Assembly (NCBI GenBank): GCA_041398565.1
Contig: JAWKUN010000005.1
Coordinates: 868,001-932,000 of the forward strand
DNA: 64,000 bases
Reading direction: 5' to 3'
Source: DATGPD01 sp041398565
GTDB lineage: Bacteria; Planctomycetota; UBA1135; UBA2386
This document shows, one piece after another, positions 9,187 to 18,415 of the stretch; positions within the stretch are counted from its first letter, which is position 1, and every line of letters begins with the position of its first letter. The position numbers and the translations under genes were made by a program. The notes under the pieces were generated by a model, which ran no database searches, was not told where the DNA came from, and saw only the letters and a program-made list of their open reading frames with translations.

Positions 9187-11901
9187 ATGAGAACCCCGAA
9201 CGACGACGACCCCGCCGAGGACGCCGTCGTCCTGGCGTTCTTCGAGCGCGTGGCGGCCGATCGCGACAAAGGGACCGTCGCGTCTCTCGCGCACTACCAA
9301 CAGCTGTTCCCTGGCTACGAGGCAGCGATCGCCCGCGAGTTCGCCCTGCTCACGCCGCAATCGGCGCCGAGCTCGGCCCGCGTCGCCTCGCTCAGCGATC
9401 TCGAAGTCGCGCTTCGCCATCGCCGCTACCGCGCCCTGGGCGAACTCGGCCGCGGGGGCATGGGCATCGTCCTGCACGTATGGGACGAGCACCTGCAGCG
9501 GCCGCTGGCGATGAAGGTCTTGGCCGAGCAGCGTCCGGACAGCGGCGGCGAGTTCGCTGGCACCGGCTCGCAGCGTTTGGGTCGCTTCCTCGACGAGGCG
9601 CAAGTCACCGGGCAACTCGCGCACCCCGGCGTCGTGCCCGTGCACGACCTCGGCATCGACGAGGACGGTCGCGTGTACTTCACGATGTCCCGCATCCAGG
9701 GCCAGGACCTGCGCGGCATCATCCGTCGCCTGCATGCGGGCGACCCGACCTGGTCGCAGGCGCGCGTCCTCGGCATCGTCTTGCGGGTGTGCGAAGCGGT
9801 CGCCTTCGCCCACGCCAACGGCATCGTGCACCGAGACCTCAAGCCGGCCAACGTGATGGTCGGCGAGTTCGGTGAGACCTACGTGCTCGACTGGGGGCTC
9901 GCGCGCGTCCGCGCACCGGCGCCTGCCGTTTCGCAGCCGAGCGCAGGCGGCGACGGCGCTGACGCCGAACTGCGCACCCAGGACGGTGACGTGGTCGGGA
10001 CGCCGGCGTTCATGGCGCCCGAGCAGGCGCGGGGCGAGGCCGAGCGGGTGGGTCCACGCTCGGACGTCTACTCGCTCGGGGCCATGATCTACGACGTCGT
10101 GGCCGGGCGCGCTCCGTACAGCGACCTGGCGACCACCTCGCGCGGGGTGCTTGCGCTCGCCGTCGAGCGCCCGCCGACGCCCCTGGAAGACCTGTCACGC
10201 GACGTCGCTCCCGAGCTGGCGGCCGTGTGCAAGAAGGCGATGGCGCAGCGATGCGAAAAACGCTACCCCTCGGTCGAGGCGCTGGCCGACGACCTGCGCG
10301 CATTCCTCGAAGTGCGCGTGGTCCGGGCCTACGAGTCCGGCACCGTCGCCGAAGCGCGCAAGTGGATCCGGCGCAACAAGGCGCTGGCCGGCACCGGTCT
10401 CGCCGCCTTCCTCGCGCTGGCTGGCGGCCTCGCCGTGAGCCTCGTGCAGAAATCGGCCGCCGATGCCAACGCCGCACGCGCCGACAGCAACGCCCTGCGC
10501 GCCGACGCCGATTTCGGGCTCGCCCACACGATCGTCGACGAGATGGTGGCGCGCTTCGCCGATCGCTCGCTTCTGGACGTGCCGCAGATGGAGGCCGTGC
10601 GCAGCGACTTGCTGGGACGCGCGCTCGACTTCTACCGTGAACTCCTCGCTCGACGGCGGGCTGACCCGAAGAGCCGAGCCGCCGTCCCGGCGGCGTTGCT
10701 GCGCGTGTCCGCCGCTCTGCGCGAGCTGGGCAAGTACGATGACGCGGCGAGTGCCACTGGCGAGGCGATCGACTTGATGCAGGCCTCGAGTCATGCCGCC
10801 GGTGACGGCACCGCGCAGGCCGATGAGTTGGCCCAGGCACGTACCGAGCTGGCGTTCATCCACACCCTACGCGGGCAGTACGGCGCGGCGGTGGACCTGC
10901 TGCAGACATGCCGACAGGACCTGGACGCTGCCCTGAAGGTCGCTCCCGACGCCTGGGCTCTGCTGCGCCGCAAGGGCGACGCCCTGACCAAGCTGACCGT
11001 GGCGTTGTCGCGCGCCGGCCGTTGGTCCGAGATCCTCGACTTCCAGTCGGAGACGGTAGCGCTGGGCGAGAGGTTGCTGGCCATGCAGCCCGACGACTTC
11101 GACGCGTGCGCCATGACCTGTGTCGCGCTGCAGAATCTCAGCGTCGTGCTCGGTCAGCTCGGACGCACGGACGAGGCGATGCAGGCCATCGAGCGAGCCC
11201 GGGTGCTCGTCGAAGCCGCACCACCGGCATGGACCGAGAAGCGCCGGTGGCGAGCCCTGGTCGGAGACGTGTGGGGCACGCTCGCGCGCTGGCAATCGCG
11301 CTCCGACGTCAAGCTGGCGATGGCTTCCCTGGACGAGGAGATCCGGATCCGCCGGGCGCAGGTGCGCGACTTCCCCGGTGTGCCCGAGCATCACTCGACC
11401 CTCGCGCGCACCCTGTTCAACTACGGCACCTTGCTGCTCGCGGAGAAGGACGTCGAGGGCGGCATCGCCCGCGTCGAGGAGGCGGCTGCCAGCCACGCGC
11501 GCTCGGTCGAGTTGGCACCGTCGAACCCGTTCTATGCCCGGTTCCTGGCCGAGACGCATCGGCGCCTGGCCCAGATCCTGCTGCGCGCCGGTCATCACGT
11601 CCGCGCCGCCGAGCACGCGCGCGCGCTCGGCACCACGGTGGTGGCCGGCGCGAGCGACGATCCAGGTGCCGTCGACGACGGCGCCTACCTGCTGACTCAG
11701 TGCATCGCCGCCGCCGAAGACGACACCACGCTCTCTACCGAGCAGCGTGCCTCGGCACGCGAGGCCTACGCGCACGACGCCGTCGGGCTGCTGCGCACGG
11801 CGCTGACGGCCGGATTGGACGCCATCGACCGAAGCAAGTACCAGGCCCTGCACGGGCGCGCCGACTTCGAGGCGCTGCCGGCCACACGCCGCCAGAAGTA
11901 G
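9187..11901 (+). CDS. Membrane Ser/Thr protein kinase with TPR-like sensor region
   Basis: About 904 residues. A short N-terminal acidic region precedes a Hanks-type kinase domain: glycine loop GELGRGGMGIV (residue 85 onwards), lysine in AMKV (K110), catalytic HRDLKPANV (from residue 215), DWGLAR in place of DFG, and GTPAFMAPEQARG as activation/P+1 loop. One transmembrane helix lies near residue 400 (GTGLAAFLALAGGLAVSLV), followed by about 480 residues of alpha-helical TPR-like repeats. DWG is common in planctomycete kinases and does not imply inactivity. The start is uncertain: GTG 9142, ATG 9154 and ATG 9187 are all in frame. With the ECF sigma factor 2.6 kb downstream it resembles the kinase-linked ECF systems described in planctomycetes. 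Confidence 0.93.
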   Translation: MRTPNDDDPAEDAVVLAFFERVAADRDKGTVASLAHYQQLFPGYEAAIAREFALLTPQSAPSSARVASLSDLEVALRHRRYRALGELGRGGMGIVLHVWDEHLQRPLAMKVLAEQRPDSGGEFAGTGSQRLGRFLDEAQVTGQLAHPGVVPVHDLGIDEDGRVYFTMSRIQGQDLRGIIRRLHAGDPTWSQARVLGIVLRVCEAVAFAHANGIVHRDLKPANVMVGEFGETYVLDWGLARVRAPAPAVSQPSAGGDGADAELRTQDGDVVGTPAFMAPEQARGEAERVGPRSDVYSLGAMIYDVVAGRAPYSDLATTSRGVLALAVERPPTPLEDLSRDVAPELAAVCKKAMAQRCEKRYPSVEALADDLRAFLEVRVVRAYESGTVAEARKWIRRNKALAGTGLAAFLALAGGLAVSLVQKSAADANAARADSNALRADADFGLAHTIVDEMVARFADRSLLDVPQMEAVRSDLLGRALDFYRELLARRRADPKSRAAVPAALLRVSAALRELGKYDDAASATGEAIDLMQASSHAAGDGTAQADELAQARTELAFIHTLRGQYGAAVDLLQTCRQDLDAALKVAPDAWALLRRKGDALTKLTVALSRAGRWSEILDFQSETVALGERLLAMQPDDFDACAMTCVALQNLSVVLGQLGRTDEAMQAIERARVLVEAAPPAWTEKRRWRALVGDVWGTLARWQSRSDVKLAMASLDEEIRIRRAQVRDFPGVPEHHSTLARTLFNYGTLLLAEKDVEGGIARVEEAAASHARSVELAPSNPFYARFLAETHRRLAQILLRAGHHVRAAEHARALGTTVVAGASDDPGAVDDGAYLLTQCIAAAEDDTTLSTEQRASAREAYAHDAVGLLRTALTAGLDAIDRSKYQALHGRADFEALPATRRQK

Positions 11902-12015
11902 CGGCCGCGCGAAACGCCGGCCCGCGAGCGGATTTCGTGTCCCGCCCCACGACGACAGCACCTCGGAGTGCCGTCCGCGGAAGTCCGCCGGACGCTTCGC
12001 CCCCCGAGGAACCTC

Positions 12016-14343
12016 ATGAACCGCCTCCACACCTTCCGTCTGACCCTGGCCTTGCCGCTGACGGCGGCTGTTGCCGCTCAGATCCCCGACAACCACAGCG
12101 TCCCGCCTTCGTTCGCGATCGGTCGCGTGCCCATCCATACCGCCGACGACGACAGCGGTCGCGCCTACGGCACCTGGGCCGCCACCGAGACCTACAAGGT
12201 GAGCTTCCACGGCGACGCGACCTTCGTGCCGTACCTGGGCGACGCCTACCCGGTGAACCAGCCCCTGGCCTGGCACACCGAATCGGTTGCGGTCGGGTCG
12301 GCCGAGCTGCTCCCGCCGGGCCGGCCGGCGGCGCGCTCACAGGCCGCGTATCGCTACGAGATGCGGTTCGGGGACGTCACCGAGGCCTACGACGTCCTCG
12401 AGACCGGACTCGAGCAGACCTTCGTGATCCACCGACGTCCAGCGGTCGCCGGCGACCTCGTCGTGCGCGGCCGTGTGCGCACGCCGTTGCGCGCCGACGT
12501 CGTCGGCGAGCACCACGGAGCGATCGCTTTTCGCGACGAGCGTGGACGCGAGGTCGTGCGCTACGGCGCCGCCGTGGCGTTCGATGCGCGTGGCGACCGC
12601 ACCGAGGTCCTGACGAGCTTCGATGGCGAGTGCGTGCACTTGCGCGTGCCGGCGACCTGGCTGTCCACCGCGGCCTTCCCGGTCGTGGTCGACCCCCTGC
12701 TGACCCGGGCCACCTTCGGCGGCGGCAACCTCGTGGGCTCGATGGACATCGCCCGTGACGAGACCGGCGACGACCTCATGCTGGTCTACACGAAGGACGC
12801 GTCGGCCAGTGACCAGGATCTCTTCGCGCGCATGTGCGCCGACGACTGGAGCGGCATGACCACCGTGTTCACCGACGTCACGACCAGCTGGAGCACGGAG
12901 AACGGCAACGTGGCGACCGCCGGCTCGCCACAGAAGTACTGCGTCGTGTTCGAGCGGCACCTGGCACCGCGCAAGGTGCGGACGCACTTGCACGACAGCG
13001 GCAACTTCTCGCTCGACCTGTCGGTCATCGGGCTGGAACCACCGAGCGGCAGCCACGACTGGCGGCCCGACGTCGGCGGCCAGATGCTCTCGACCGCGAC
13101 GCTGCTGCCGACCGGGACCAAGTTCCTGATCGCCTTCCAACGCGAAGCGACCGGTTCCTCCACCTTCGCCAACACCGCCACAAGCTCGATCTACGGTCGC
13201 ACGCTCGACGCCGACGGCACCCTCAGCGGCGAATTCCCCATCCAGTTCTCGTTGCTCGGCAGCGTCGACCACGAGTGGCCGAATGTGAACCAGCAGGGCA
13301 AGCGGGTGAACCCGTCGAGCCCCCGTTCGGACTGGATGGTGGCCTACCAGCGCTACACCGCGTCGGGATCGACCTGGCGAGCGCACGCGAAGCTGGTGCG
13401 CGACGACGGGTCGATCAGCTCCTCCACGTGGGTCTCGAGCGGCGACAGTGCCACCAGCCATCGCCTGACACCGAAGGTCGCCGGCCACAGCGGACGCTAC
13501 CTGGTGAGCGTCGTCGAGTCCTCGTTCGCGTCGGTGCCGATCAAGACCCAGTCCACCCTCGGCCACTCCTGGCGCGCCGAACGCGTCGACTGGCCGGCCG
13601 GCGGCAACCCCACGAACTACCCGGACCGCAACTACGACGGGCCGCGGCCGCAGGCCAACCTCGAGCTCGGTGACGTGTCCTACGATTCGAATACCCGCTC
13701 GCACTGGGCGATCACCGTGCGCACCGTGCGCAGCGCCGGCGGCAGTGCCCGCTCGTCGGTGTGGCGCGTCGGCTACCAAGGTCTGATCACCGAGAGCCAG
13801 ACGCTGCTCGTCCCGCAGACCAGCACCGAACAGGGCTTGATCGGCGGTGTTTGCTTCGACGCCGACAGCGACGCGTTCGTGGCTTCGTTCGGGGTCAACA
13901 CCGGCACGATCGGCACGGTGTACGCCAACAAGCTCGTCTACACCGCGGCCACGCCGGTGGCGACGTCGGGCGTCGGCTGTGCCAGCGGAGTGATCGGCTG
14001 GTCGGGACCGCAGCAGATCGGCAGCCAGTTCACCAACGTGCTGCTGACGGGGGCGCCCGCCACGGTGCCCGCCGTGCTGGCGCTCGCGACGGCCCCCGCG
14101 GACCTCGACCTGACCTTCCTGCAGATGCCCGGGTGTCGGCTCTTGGTCGATGCGCTCGGCGCCGGCTTCATCACCACCCTGTCGACCGCGACCAACGCCA
14201 CCGGGTCGGTGTCGATCCCGCTGTCCTTCCCGGAACCGCTGCCTGCGACGACCCTCTACTTCCAGTGGTTCCACGTCGAACTGGCGGCCAATCCGGTCAA
14301 CCTGGTGAGCACCCAGCGCATGGCGGTCAACATGGTCAAGTGA
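12016..14343 (+). CDS. Large secreted protein of unknown function
   Basis: A 775-residue exported protein with signal peptide MNRLHTFRLTLALPLTAAVAAQ. The start at 12016 is supported by GAGGA five bases upstream. The central part is beta-rich and resembles a low-affinity propeller or jelly-roll protein, with no recognisable catalytic motif. The last about 120 residues (from GVGCASGVIGW, then a Cys near PGCRLLVDALGAGF, ending QWFHVELAANPVNLV) form the Cys-containing C-terminal domain I recognise from many secreted planctomycete proteins, possibly a sorting or surface-attachment module. It lies between the kinase and the ECF sigma factor and may be part of that signalling locus, which is inference. 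Confidence 0.8.
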   Translation: MNRLHTFRLTLALPLTAAVAAQIPDNHSVPPSFAIGRVPIHTADDDSGRAYGTWAATETYKVSFHGDATFVPYLGDAYPVNQPLAWHTESVAVGSAELLPPGRPAARSQAAYRYEMRFGDVTEAYDVLETGLEQTFVIHRRPAVAGDLVVRGRVRTPLRADVVGEHHGAIAFRDERGREVVRYGAAVAFDARGDRTEVLTSFDGECVHLRVPATWLSTAAFPVVVDPLLTRATFGGGNLVGSMDIARDETGDDLMLVYTKDASASDQDLFARMCADDWSGMTTVFTDVTTSWSTENGNVATAGSPQKYCVVFERHLAPRKVRTHLHDSGNFSLDLSVIGLEPPSGSHDWRPDVGGQMLSTATLLPTGTKFLIAFQREATGSSTFANTATSSIYGRTLDADGTLSGEFPIQFSLLGSVDHEWPNVNQQGKRVNPSSPRSDWMVAYQRYTASGSTWRAHAKLVRDDGSISSSTWVSSGDSATSHRLTPKVAGHSGRYLVSVVESSFASVPIKTQSTLGHSWRAERVDWPAGGNPTNYPDRNYDGPRPQANLELGDVSYDSNTRSHWAITVRTVRSAGGSARSSVWRVGYQGLITESQTLLVPQTSTEQGLIGGVCFDADSDAFVASFGVNTGTIGTVYANKLVYTAATPVATSGVGCASGVIGWSGPQQIGSQFTNVLLTGAPATVPAVLALATAPADLDLTFLQMPGCRLLVDALGAGFITTLSTATNATGSVSIPLSFPEPLPATTLYFQWFHVELAANPVNLVSTQRMAVNMVK

Positions 14344-14505
14344 GACCTGCCGGTGCAGCTCGCACCGCGCAGGCTTGACCACCGTCGCTGCGTCGATCGC
14401 ATGCCGCGGTGCAAGCACCGATGACATCGGCGGCCAAGGACGGTCGCGGACGGCGGCCCAAGCGGTCGTGGCGACCGACGGCCGCCGCATGCTGGCTCTG
14501 CTACC

Positions 14506-15153
14506 ATGCTCGCGGCAAGCATGAGTCTGCCCGAGCACAGCGCCGAGCACCCGGGACCGGCCGAGGCTGTGGTCACGTCGCTGCACGTGCAACGCGCCGT
14601 GGCCGGCAACCCGGCCAGCCTCGAATGGGTCATGGGACGCCTGTCACCCATGCTCCTGACTCAGGCCACCTACCGATTGGGTCGCCGGCTGCCGACGCCG
14701 TGCGAACCCGACGACCTGGTGCAGGAAGCGTGGACCGTGCTGCTGCCAAGGCTGGGCACGCTGCGACCGCGTGATGGTCGCTACACGCCGGTCCTCCTGC
14801 GATTCCTGGCCACCGTGATCCTCAACCGTGTGCGCAACCTCACCCGCAAGCACCTCGCCAGCTCCATCGATGCCGCATCGCAAAGGGAGGCGCTCGCCGC
14901 CGACGCGAGCAGCGTGCTGACCAACGCTGCCCGCCAGGAGGAACACCGCGCCGTGACACGCTGCTTGGAGAGCCTCACCGCGGCAGATCGCGAGGTCATC
15001 GTCTTGCGTGGGGTCGAGCAGCAGTCGGCCAAGACCACGGCGATGCTGCTCGGCTGCAGCGAAGAAGCCGCGACCAAACGCTACCAGCGCGCCCTGGCTC
15101 GCCTGCGTCAGGCCCTACCCCGTTCGGTGTTCGAGGAGCTCGACGACGCGTGA
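14506..15153 (+). CDS. ECF-type RNA polymerase sigma factor
   Basis: 215 residues with sigma region 2 (EPDDLVQEAWTVLLPRL, then RFLATVILNRVRNLTRKH) and region 4 (CLESLTAADREVIVLRG, then QQSAKTTAMLLGCSEEAATKRYQRAL). The spacer is about 60 residues and there is no C-terminal extension. No anti-sigma gene is adjacent; the nearest signalling gene is the large Ser/Thr kinase upstream, matching planctomycete ECF groups proposed to be controlled by kinases. A -10-like TACCAT overlaps the first ATG (14506), so the second in-frame ATG at 14521 may be the true start. Confidence 0.92.
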   Translation: MLAASMSLPEHSAEHPGPAEAVVTSLHVQRAVAGNPASLEWVMGRLSPMLLTQATYRLGRRLPTPCEPDDLVQEAWTVLLPRLGTLRPRDGRYTPVLLRFLATVILNRVRNLTRKHLASSIDAASQREALAADASSVLTNAARQEEHRAVTRCLESLTAADREVIVLRGVEQQSAKTTAMLLGCSEEAATKRYQRALARLRQALPRSVFEELDDA

Positions 15154-15291
15154 GCCGAGGGTCGGCGGATGGCCGACGACGGCCGCGCCAGACCGGACGG
15201 GACACGCCCCGGGGCGAGGGCGCGACGATCGACCGTACCCGCAGGCCCGACGTGCGGCGTGCGCCCGATCGTGCTTCGATGCCCGGGTTTC

Positions 15292-15297
15292 CTAGCG
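15292..15297 (+). promoter_or_regulatory. Possible -10 element of the beta-helix gene
   Basis: TAGCGT lies 24 bp before the ATG at 15322. No convincing -35 hexamer is visible 16-18 bp upstream, so this rests on the -10 match alone. Confidence 0.25.
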
Positions 15298-15321
15298 TCC
15301 GAGCCCAACCGACCCCACGCC

Positions 15322-16512
15322 ATGACCCGACTCGCCTGCGTCGCCCTCGCCCTCTCGTGCGTCGCCTGCCGCCTGGCGGCGGCCCAGGCCAAGGCGGCGG
15401 TGACGCTGGCGGTCGATCCGGCGCGGGGCGACGACAAGGCGAAAGGCGATCCGCGCCATCCCTTGGCGTCGATCGCCGCCGCGATCGCGCGTCTGCCCGA
15501 CCCGGTGGAGGCGTCCACCACGATCGAGCTGGCCGGTGGCGAGTACGCGAGCCCTGGCGGCAGACGCCCGCCCGAGCACTCGCTGGTGCTGGCGCGGCGC
15601 ATGCTCCCCGGGGTCGTCGTGCGCCTGGTGGGAGTCGCCGCCGCCGACGCCAAGGCCAAGCGCGAGGCCGACCGACCGACAGTGCTCGCCTGGCGCGGCG
15701 ACGAGATGGTGCGGGTGGCGGAGGGCACCTGGGAGCTCGCGCAGATCCAGGTCGGGACCTTCGATCTGGCGCAGCGGCGCGGCGTGATGGCGTCCGGGCC
15801 GTGCACGGTGCACCTGCGCGACGTCACGTTCCGGCTGCGCAGCAACTCCGACGCCGCGATCTGGGCCAGCCGCGGGGCGTTGGTCGCGCTGCGCGGCAAG
15901 ATCGCGGCCAACGAACACTTGCACGACGCGGCCGAAGCCGAGACCTTCAGCGGCATCCTCGCCACCGACCACGGCATCGTCGAGTTCGAGGAGCGCGACG
16001 GCGCCTCGCTCGACCTCGGCAACGGGTCGCTGTCGGTGCGCGGCTACGGCATGATTCGGCTCGGCTGCGCGCGCGCCCGCATCACCTGCTGGACCCAGTC
16101 GAACAACCTGGCGATCAACAGCAGCGGCCGCATCGACGTGCGCAACACCGAGGTGACGCTGCGTGCCCAGCAGCGCAACAACACCCCCATCGGCCTCGAG
16201 CACGACGGGCACCTGCTGGCGGAGGACGCCAAGATCACCATCGTCGGGCCGAACGATTCGGCGATCGCGCTACAGAAGGCGAGCACGTTCACCTGCAACG
16301 ACATCGCCCTCGACGGCACCTTCGAGTACTCGATCTGGGCGAGCAGCGGCTCGATGTTCGTCGGTCGCTTCCTCGGCGACGTCACCAAGGTGCGCGCGTC
16401 GACCGGCGCCGGCATCCACATCGAGAAGGTGGGCGGCAAGGTCGTGGGACCGGTGGAGGCACGCTCGGGCGGTGTGGTGTCGTTGCCCGACCGGGTGGTG
16501 CGCTCGGACTGA
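15322..16512 (+). CDS. Exported right-handed beta-helix protein
   Basis: A 396-residue protein starting with signal peptide MTRLACVALALSCVACRLAAAQ. The longer open frame upstream lacks signal-peptide character, so ATG 15322 is preferred. The N-terminal part (LAVDPARGDDKAKGDPRHPLASIAAAIARL) is typical of DUF1565-type proteins, and the rest has parallel beta-helix rungs rich in Val, Ile and Asn (ITCWTQSNNLAINSSGRIDV). No acidic catalytic cluster of a lyase or hydrolase can be identified. It resembles in general plan the cut-off protein at the left edge but lacks its C-terminal tail. Function unknown. Confidence 0.78.
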   Translation: MTRLACVALALSCVACRLAAAQAKAAVTLAVDPARGDDKAKGDPRHPLASIAAAIARLPDPVEASTTIELAGGEYASPGGRRPPEHSLVLARRMLPGVVVRLVGVAAADAKAKREADRPTVLAWRGDEMVRVAEGTWELAQIQVGTFDLAQRRGVMASGPCTVHLRDVTFRLRSNSDAAIWASRGALVALRGKIAANEHLHDAAEAETFSGILATDHGIVEFEERDGASLDLGNGSLSVRGYGMIRLGCARARITCWTQSNNLAINSSGRIDVRNTEVTLRAQQRNNTPIGLEHDGHLLAEDAKITIVGPNDSAIALQKASTFTCNDIALDGTFEYSIWASSGSMFVGRFLGDVTKVRASTGAGIHIEKVGGKVVGPVEARSGGVVSLPDRVVRSD

Positions 16513-16557
16513 GGCGCTCGCATGCGCTTTGCGGGCGGCGCTCACGCCCAGGACCGA

Positions 16558-16563
16558 TAGACT
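16558..16563 (+). promoter_or_regulatory. -10-like hexamer directly before a lipoprotein start
   Basis: TAGACT ends six bases before the GTG at 16570, which would put the transcription start at the start codon (leaderless). No -35 hexamer is present at normal spacing. Confidence 0.35.
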
Positions 16564-16569
16564 CGCAGC

Positions 16570-17022
16570 GTGCACGCCCTTCGGCCGCTGGCAGTCCTTG
16601 CCGTCCTCCTGCTCTCCTGTCGTGGACCTGTCCGGCCGAGGGAGACCTCGCCGGCCGCGACGCCGGCCACCGTGGCGGGCGAAGCAGGCTCGCGACACGC
16701 GCCGCAAACCAAGCCGACGCGGTTCGACGATCTGCTTCGCTACGTACCCGCCGACATGGAGGGCATCCTGGTGTTCGATCTCCGGGGCGTGGCCGCGATC
16801 GGACCACCCGAACCGCACCGACCGCCGGCCGCTGAAGGGTCACTTCCGCGAGGGTGCCGCCTTCCTCGGTCGGTCCAATTGCGCCAGCACCGCCTGCGCG
16901 CAACGGCCGAGTTCCTCGCTGCTGCCAGCAGCCAGCGGCGCGGGCCCCAACCCGCGAGCAGTCGGCGGCGGCCCTTGCAGGTCGGGCAAGTGAGCAACGT
17001 CGACGACGCAGGCGCGGCGTAG
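16570..17022 (+). pseudogene. Degenerate or truncated lipoprotein gene
   Basis: A GTG at 16570 starts a clear lipoprotein signal (LRPLAVLAVLLLSC, Cys at residue 17) followed by a credible stretch, RFDDLLRYVPADMEGILVFD. After about position 16800 the same frame turns into Arg/Pro/Gln-rich sequence with lower third-position GC and no conserved look (GPPEPHRPPAAEG onwards). The simplest reading is a gene whose 3' part has been lost or shifted, leaving 150 codons. A reverse-strand frame ending at 16840 (containing ACVVDVAHLPDLQG) has slightly better codon use over 16840-17050 and may be a fragment of another gene. Both readings are uncertain, and a genuine short lipoprotein cannot be excluded. 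Confidence 0.4.
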
Positions 17023-17029
17023 GAGGTCG

Positions 17030-17047
17030 GCCCCCCGGTTGGGGGGC
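17030..17047. repeat. GC-only stem-loop
   Basis: GCCCCCC (17030-17036) and GGGGGGC (17041-17047) pair perfectly around GGTT. It follows the end of the degenerate lipoprotein frame. No T-run is present, so it is terminator-like only in shape. Confidence 0.45.
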
Positions 17048-17272
17048 GTGACTTGGGGAGCAGCGTCGGCGCGGCGGCAGAGGGCACGGCGAGGATCGGG
17101 AGCGCGAGTTCGGCCAGGTCGAATCGGGCATGCCCCAGTCGCAGTCTCCCGCACTCGTCGCATGACCGAGCCCGAGCTAGGGTCATCGGCGGTGGTGGCG
17201 CTTCCACGAAGGAGCCGAAGGTCGGGTCCGTCGCGGCACCCGAACGAAACCGAGTGGAGAGATCAGCGCGTC

Positions 17273-18415
17273 ATGGTCGGAGTCAGGGCCCCTTTGCTGA
17301 TGATCCTCGCGTGCGTCGCCGGTTGCGGCGTCAAGGCGGCGATCGACGACACCATCGAGAAGGCGATGCAGTTGGTCGACAACGGCATCAAGGACATCCT
17401 TGCCGACTCGGCGAGCTGGCGCAGCACTCTGCAGCGCGTCGCCGACCAGCTCCCCGCCGACGTGTCCGAAATCATCCGCACCGACGCCCAGAACCTGGCG
17501 ACGCGCAGCATTGCCCAGGCCGGCACCGAGTTCCGATGCAACGTCGACTTCCTGGGGCAGCGGGCGGTGGCCGCGCTGCGGCGGCTGAAGGCCGAGCTGC
17601 TCGGTGGCGATCCGCCGCCGATGCCGCCCGGCTTCTGCCATGTCGTGCCGGCCAGCATCGACCTCAAGACGCGGCCCGCCAGCTGGTCGGTCCTGACGCT
17701 GCACGGCTACGACATGGACCATCTCGACCGCGGCGGTGCCAGGGTTGGCTTCGCCCTCGTCGACAAGGCCGGCCGACGGCATCCGATCCCCGAGGAGCGC
17801 ATCGGCCGCACCACCCACTACCAGATCACCCTGAACCTGGGCGACATGGCGCGCGAGCTGCACCAGCGCGGCGTGCGCAAGATCGTCGCGTCGTTCGACG
17901 ACCTCGCGGACCTACCGGAGGTGGTCGTCACCCCGTGGGAGCCGCGCACCCGGACCGAGGCGGTGAAGGTCGCCGCCACCGACTACACCCCTCCCAAGGT
18001 GGGGCACGGCGACGGCGACTTCCACACCCACGACGACGAGCCGATGAGCGTCGACACTCGGGCCGAGATCAGGGTGCAGCCCCGGAGCATCGAGAGTCGC
18101 GTCTACCTGCACTGCAAGGAGGAACGCAGCGACTGGACCGAGGTCTCGGGTTGGAGCAGCTGGGCCAGCGCCTACACGGCGCCGGTGAACTGGGCGATCC
18201 TCGAGGTCCGACCGCGCGCCGCGTCGCGCCACACCGCCAACATCACCGGGCACGGCCCGCAGCAGTACGACCGACCAGCCGGAGAGGTCGCCACCCGCTT
18301 CCAGGTCTGGGGTGACCACGGTGGCGACGAGGCGGGCACCTGGACGCGGGTGCGGGTGAGCTGGCGCGAGCTGGAGGTCACGCTCAAGGAGACGGCGCCG
18401 GAGTGGTTGCGATGA
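17273..18415 (+). CDS. Predicted lipoprotein coupled to a Vps62-like protein
   Basis: 380 residues. The ATG at 17273 begins a lipoprotein signal (APLLMILACVAGC), giving an N-terminal Cys. The first 100 residues are helical (DDTIEKAMQLVDNGIKDILAD), then a beta-rich region (PASIDLKTRPASWSVLTLHG) follows. After a His/Asp-rich linker (GHGDGDFHTHDDEP) comes a C-terminal beta domain ending in VRVSWRELEVTLKE. I do not recognise a named family. The frame upstream of 17273 is open but has no signal sequence. The stop overlaps the next gene's ATG by 4 bp, so the two are co-translated and probably act together at the outer envelope. Confidence 0.75.
   Translation: MVGVRAPLLMILACVAGCGVKAAIDDTIEKAMQLVDNGIKDILADSASWRSTLQRVADQLPADVSEIIRTDAQNLATRSIAQAGTEFRCNVDFLGQRAVAALRRLKAELLGGDPPPMPPGFCHVVPASIDLKTRPASWSVLTLHGYDMDHLDRGGARVGFALVDKAGRRHPIPEERIGRTTHYQITLNLGDMARELHQRGVRKIVASFDDLADLPEVVVTPWEPRTRTEAVKVAATDYTPPKVGHGDGDFHTHDDEPMSVDTRAEIRVQPRSIESRVYLHCKEERSDWTEVSGWSSWASAYTAPVNWAILEVRPRAASRHTANITGHGPQQYDRPAGEVATRFQVWGDHGGDEAGTWTRVRVSWRELEVTLKETAPEWLR

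Noticed and set aside
16840..17163. Small reverse-strand gene ending at 16840
   Set aside because: Codon use is plausible but there is no recognisable family, start signal or ribosome binding site; mentioned under the degenerate lipoprotein instead.
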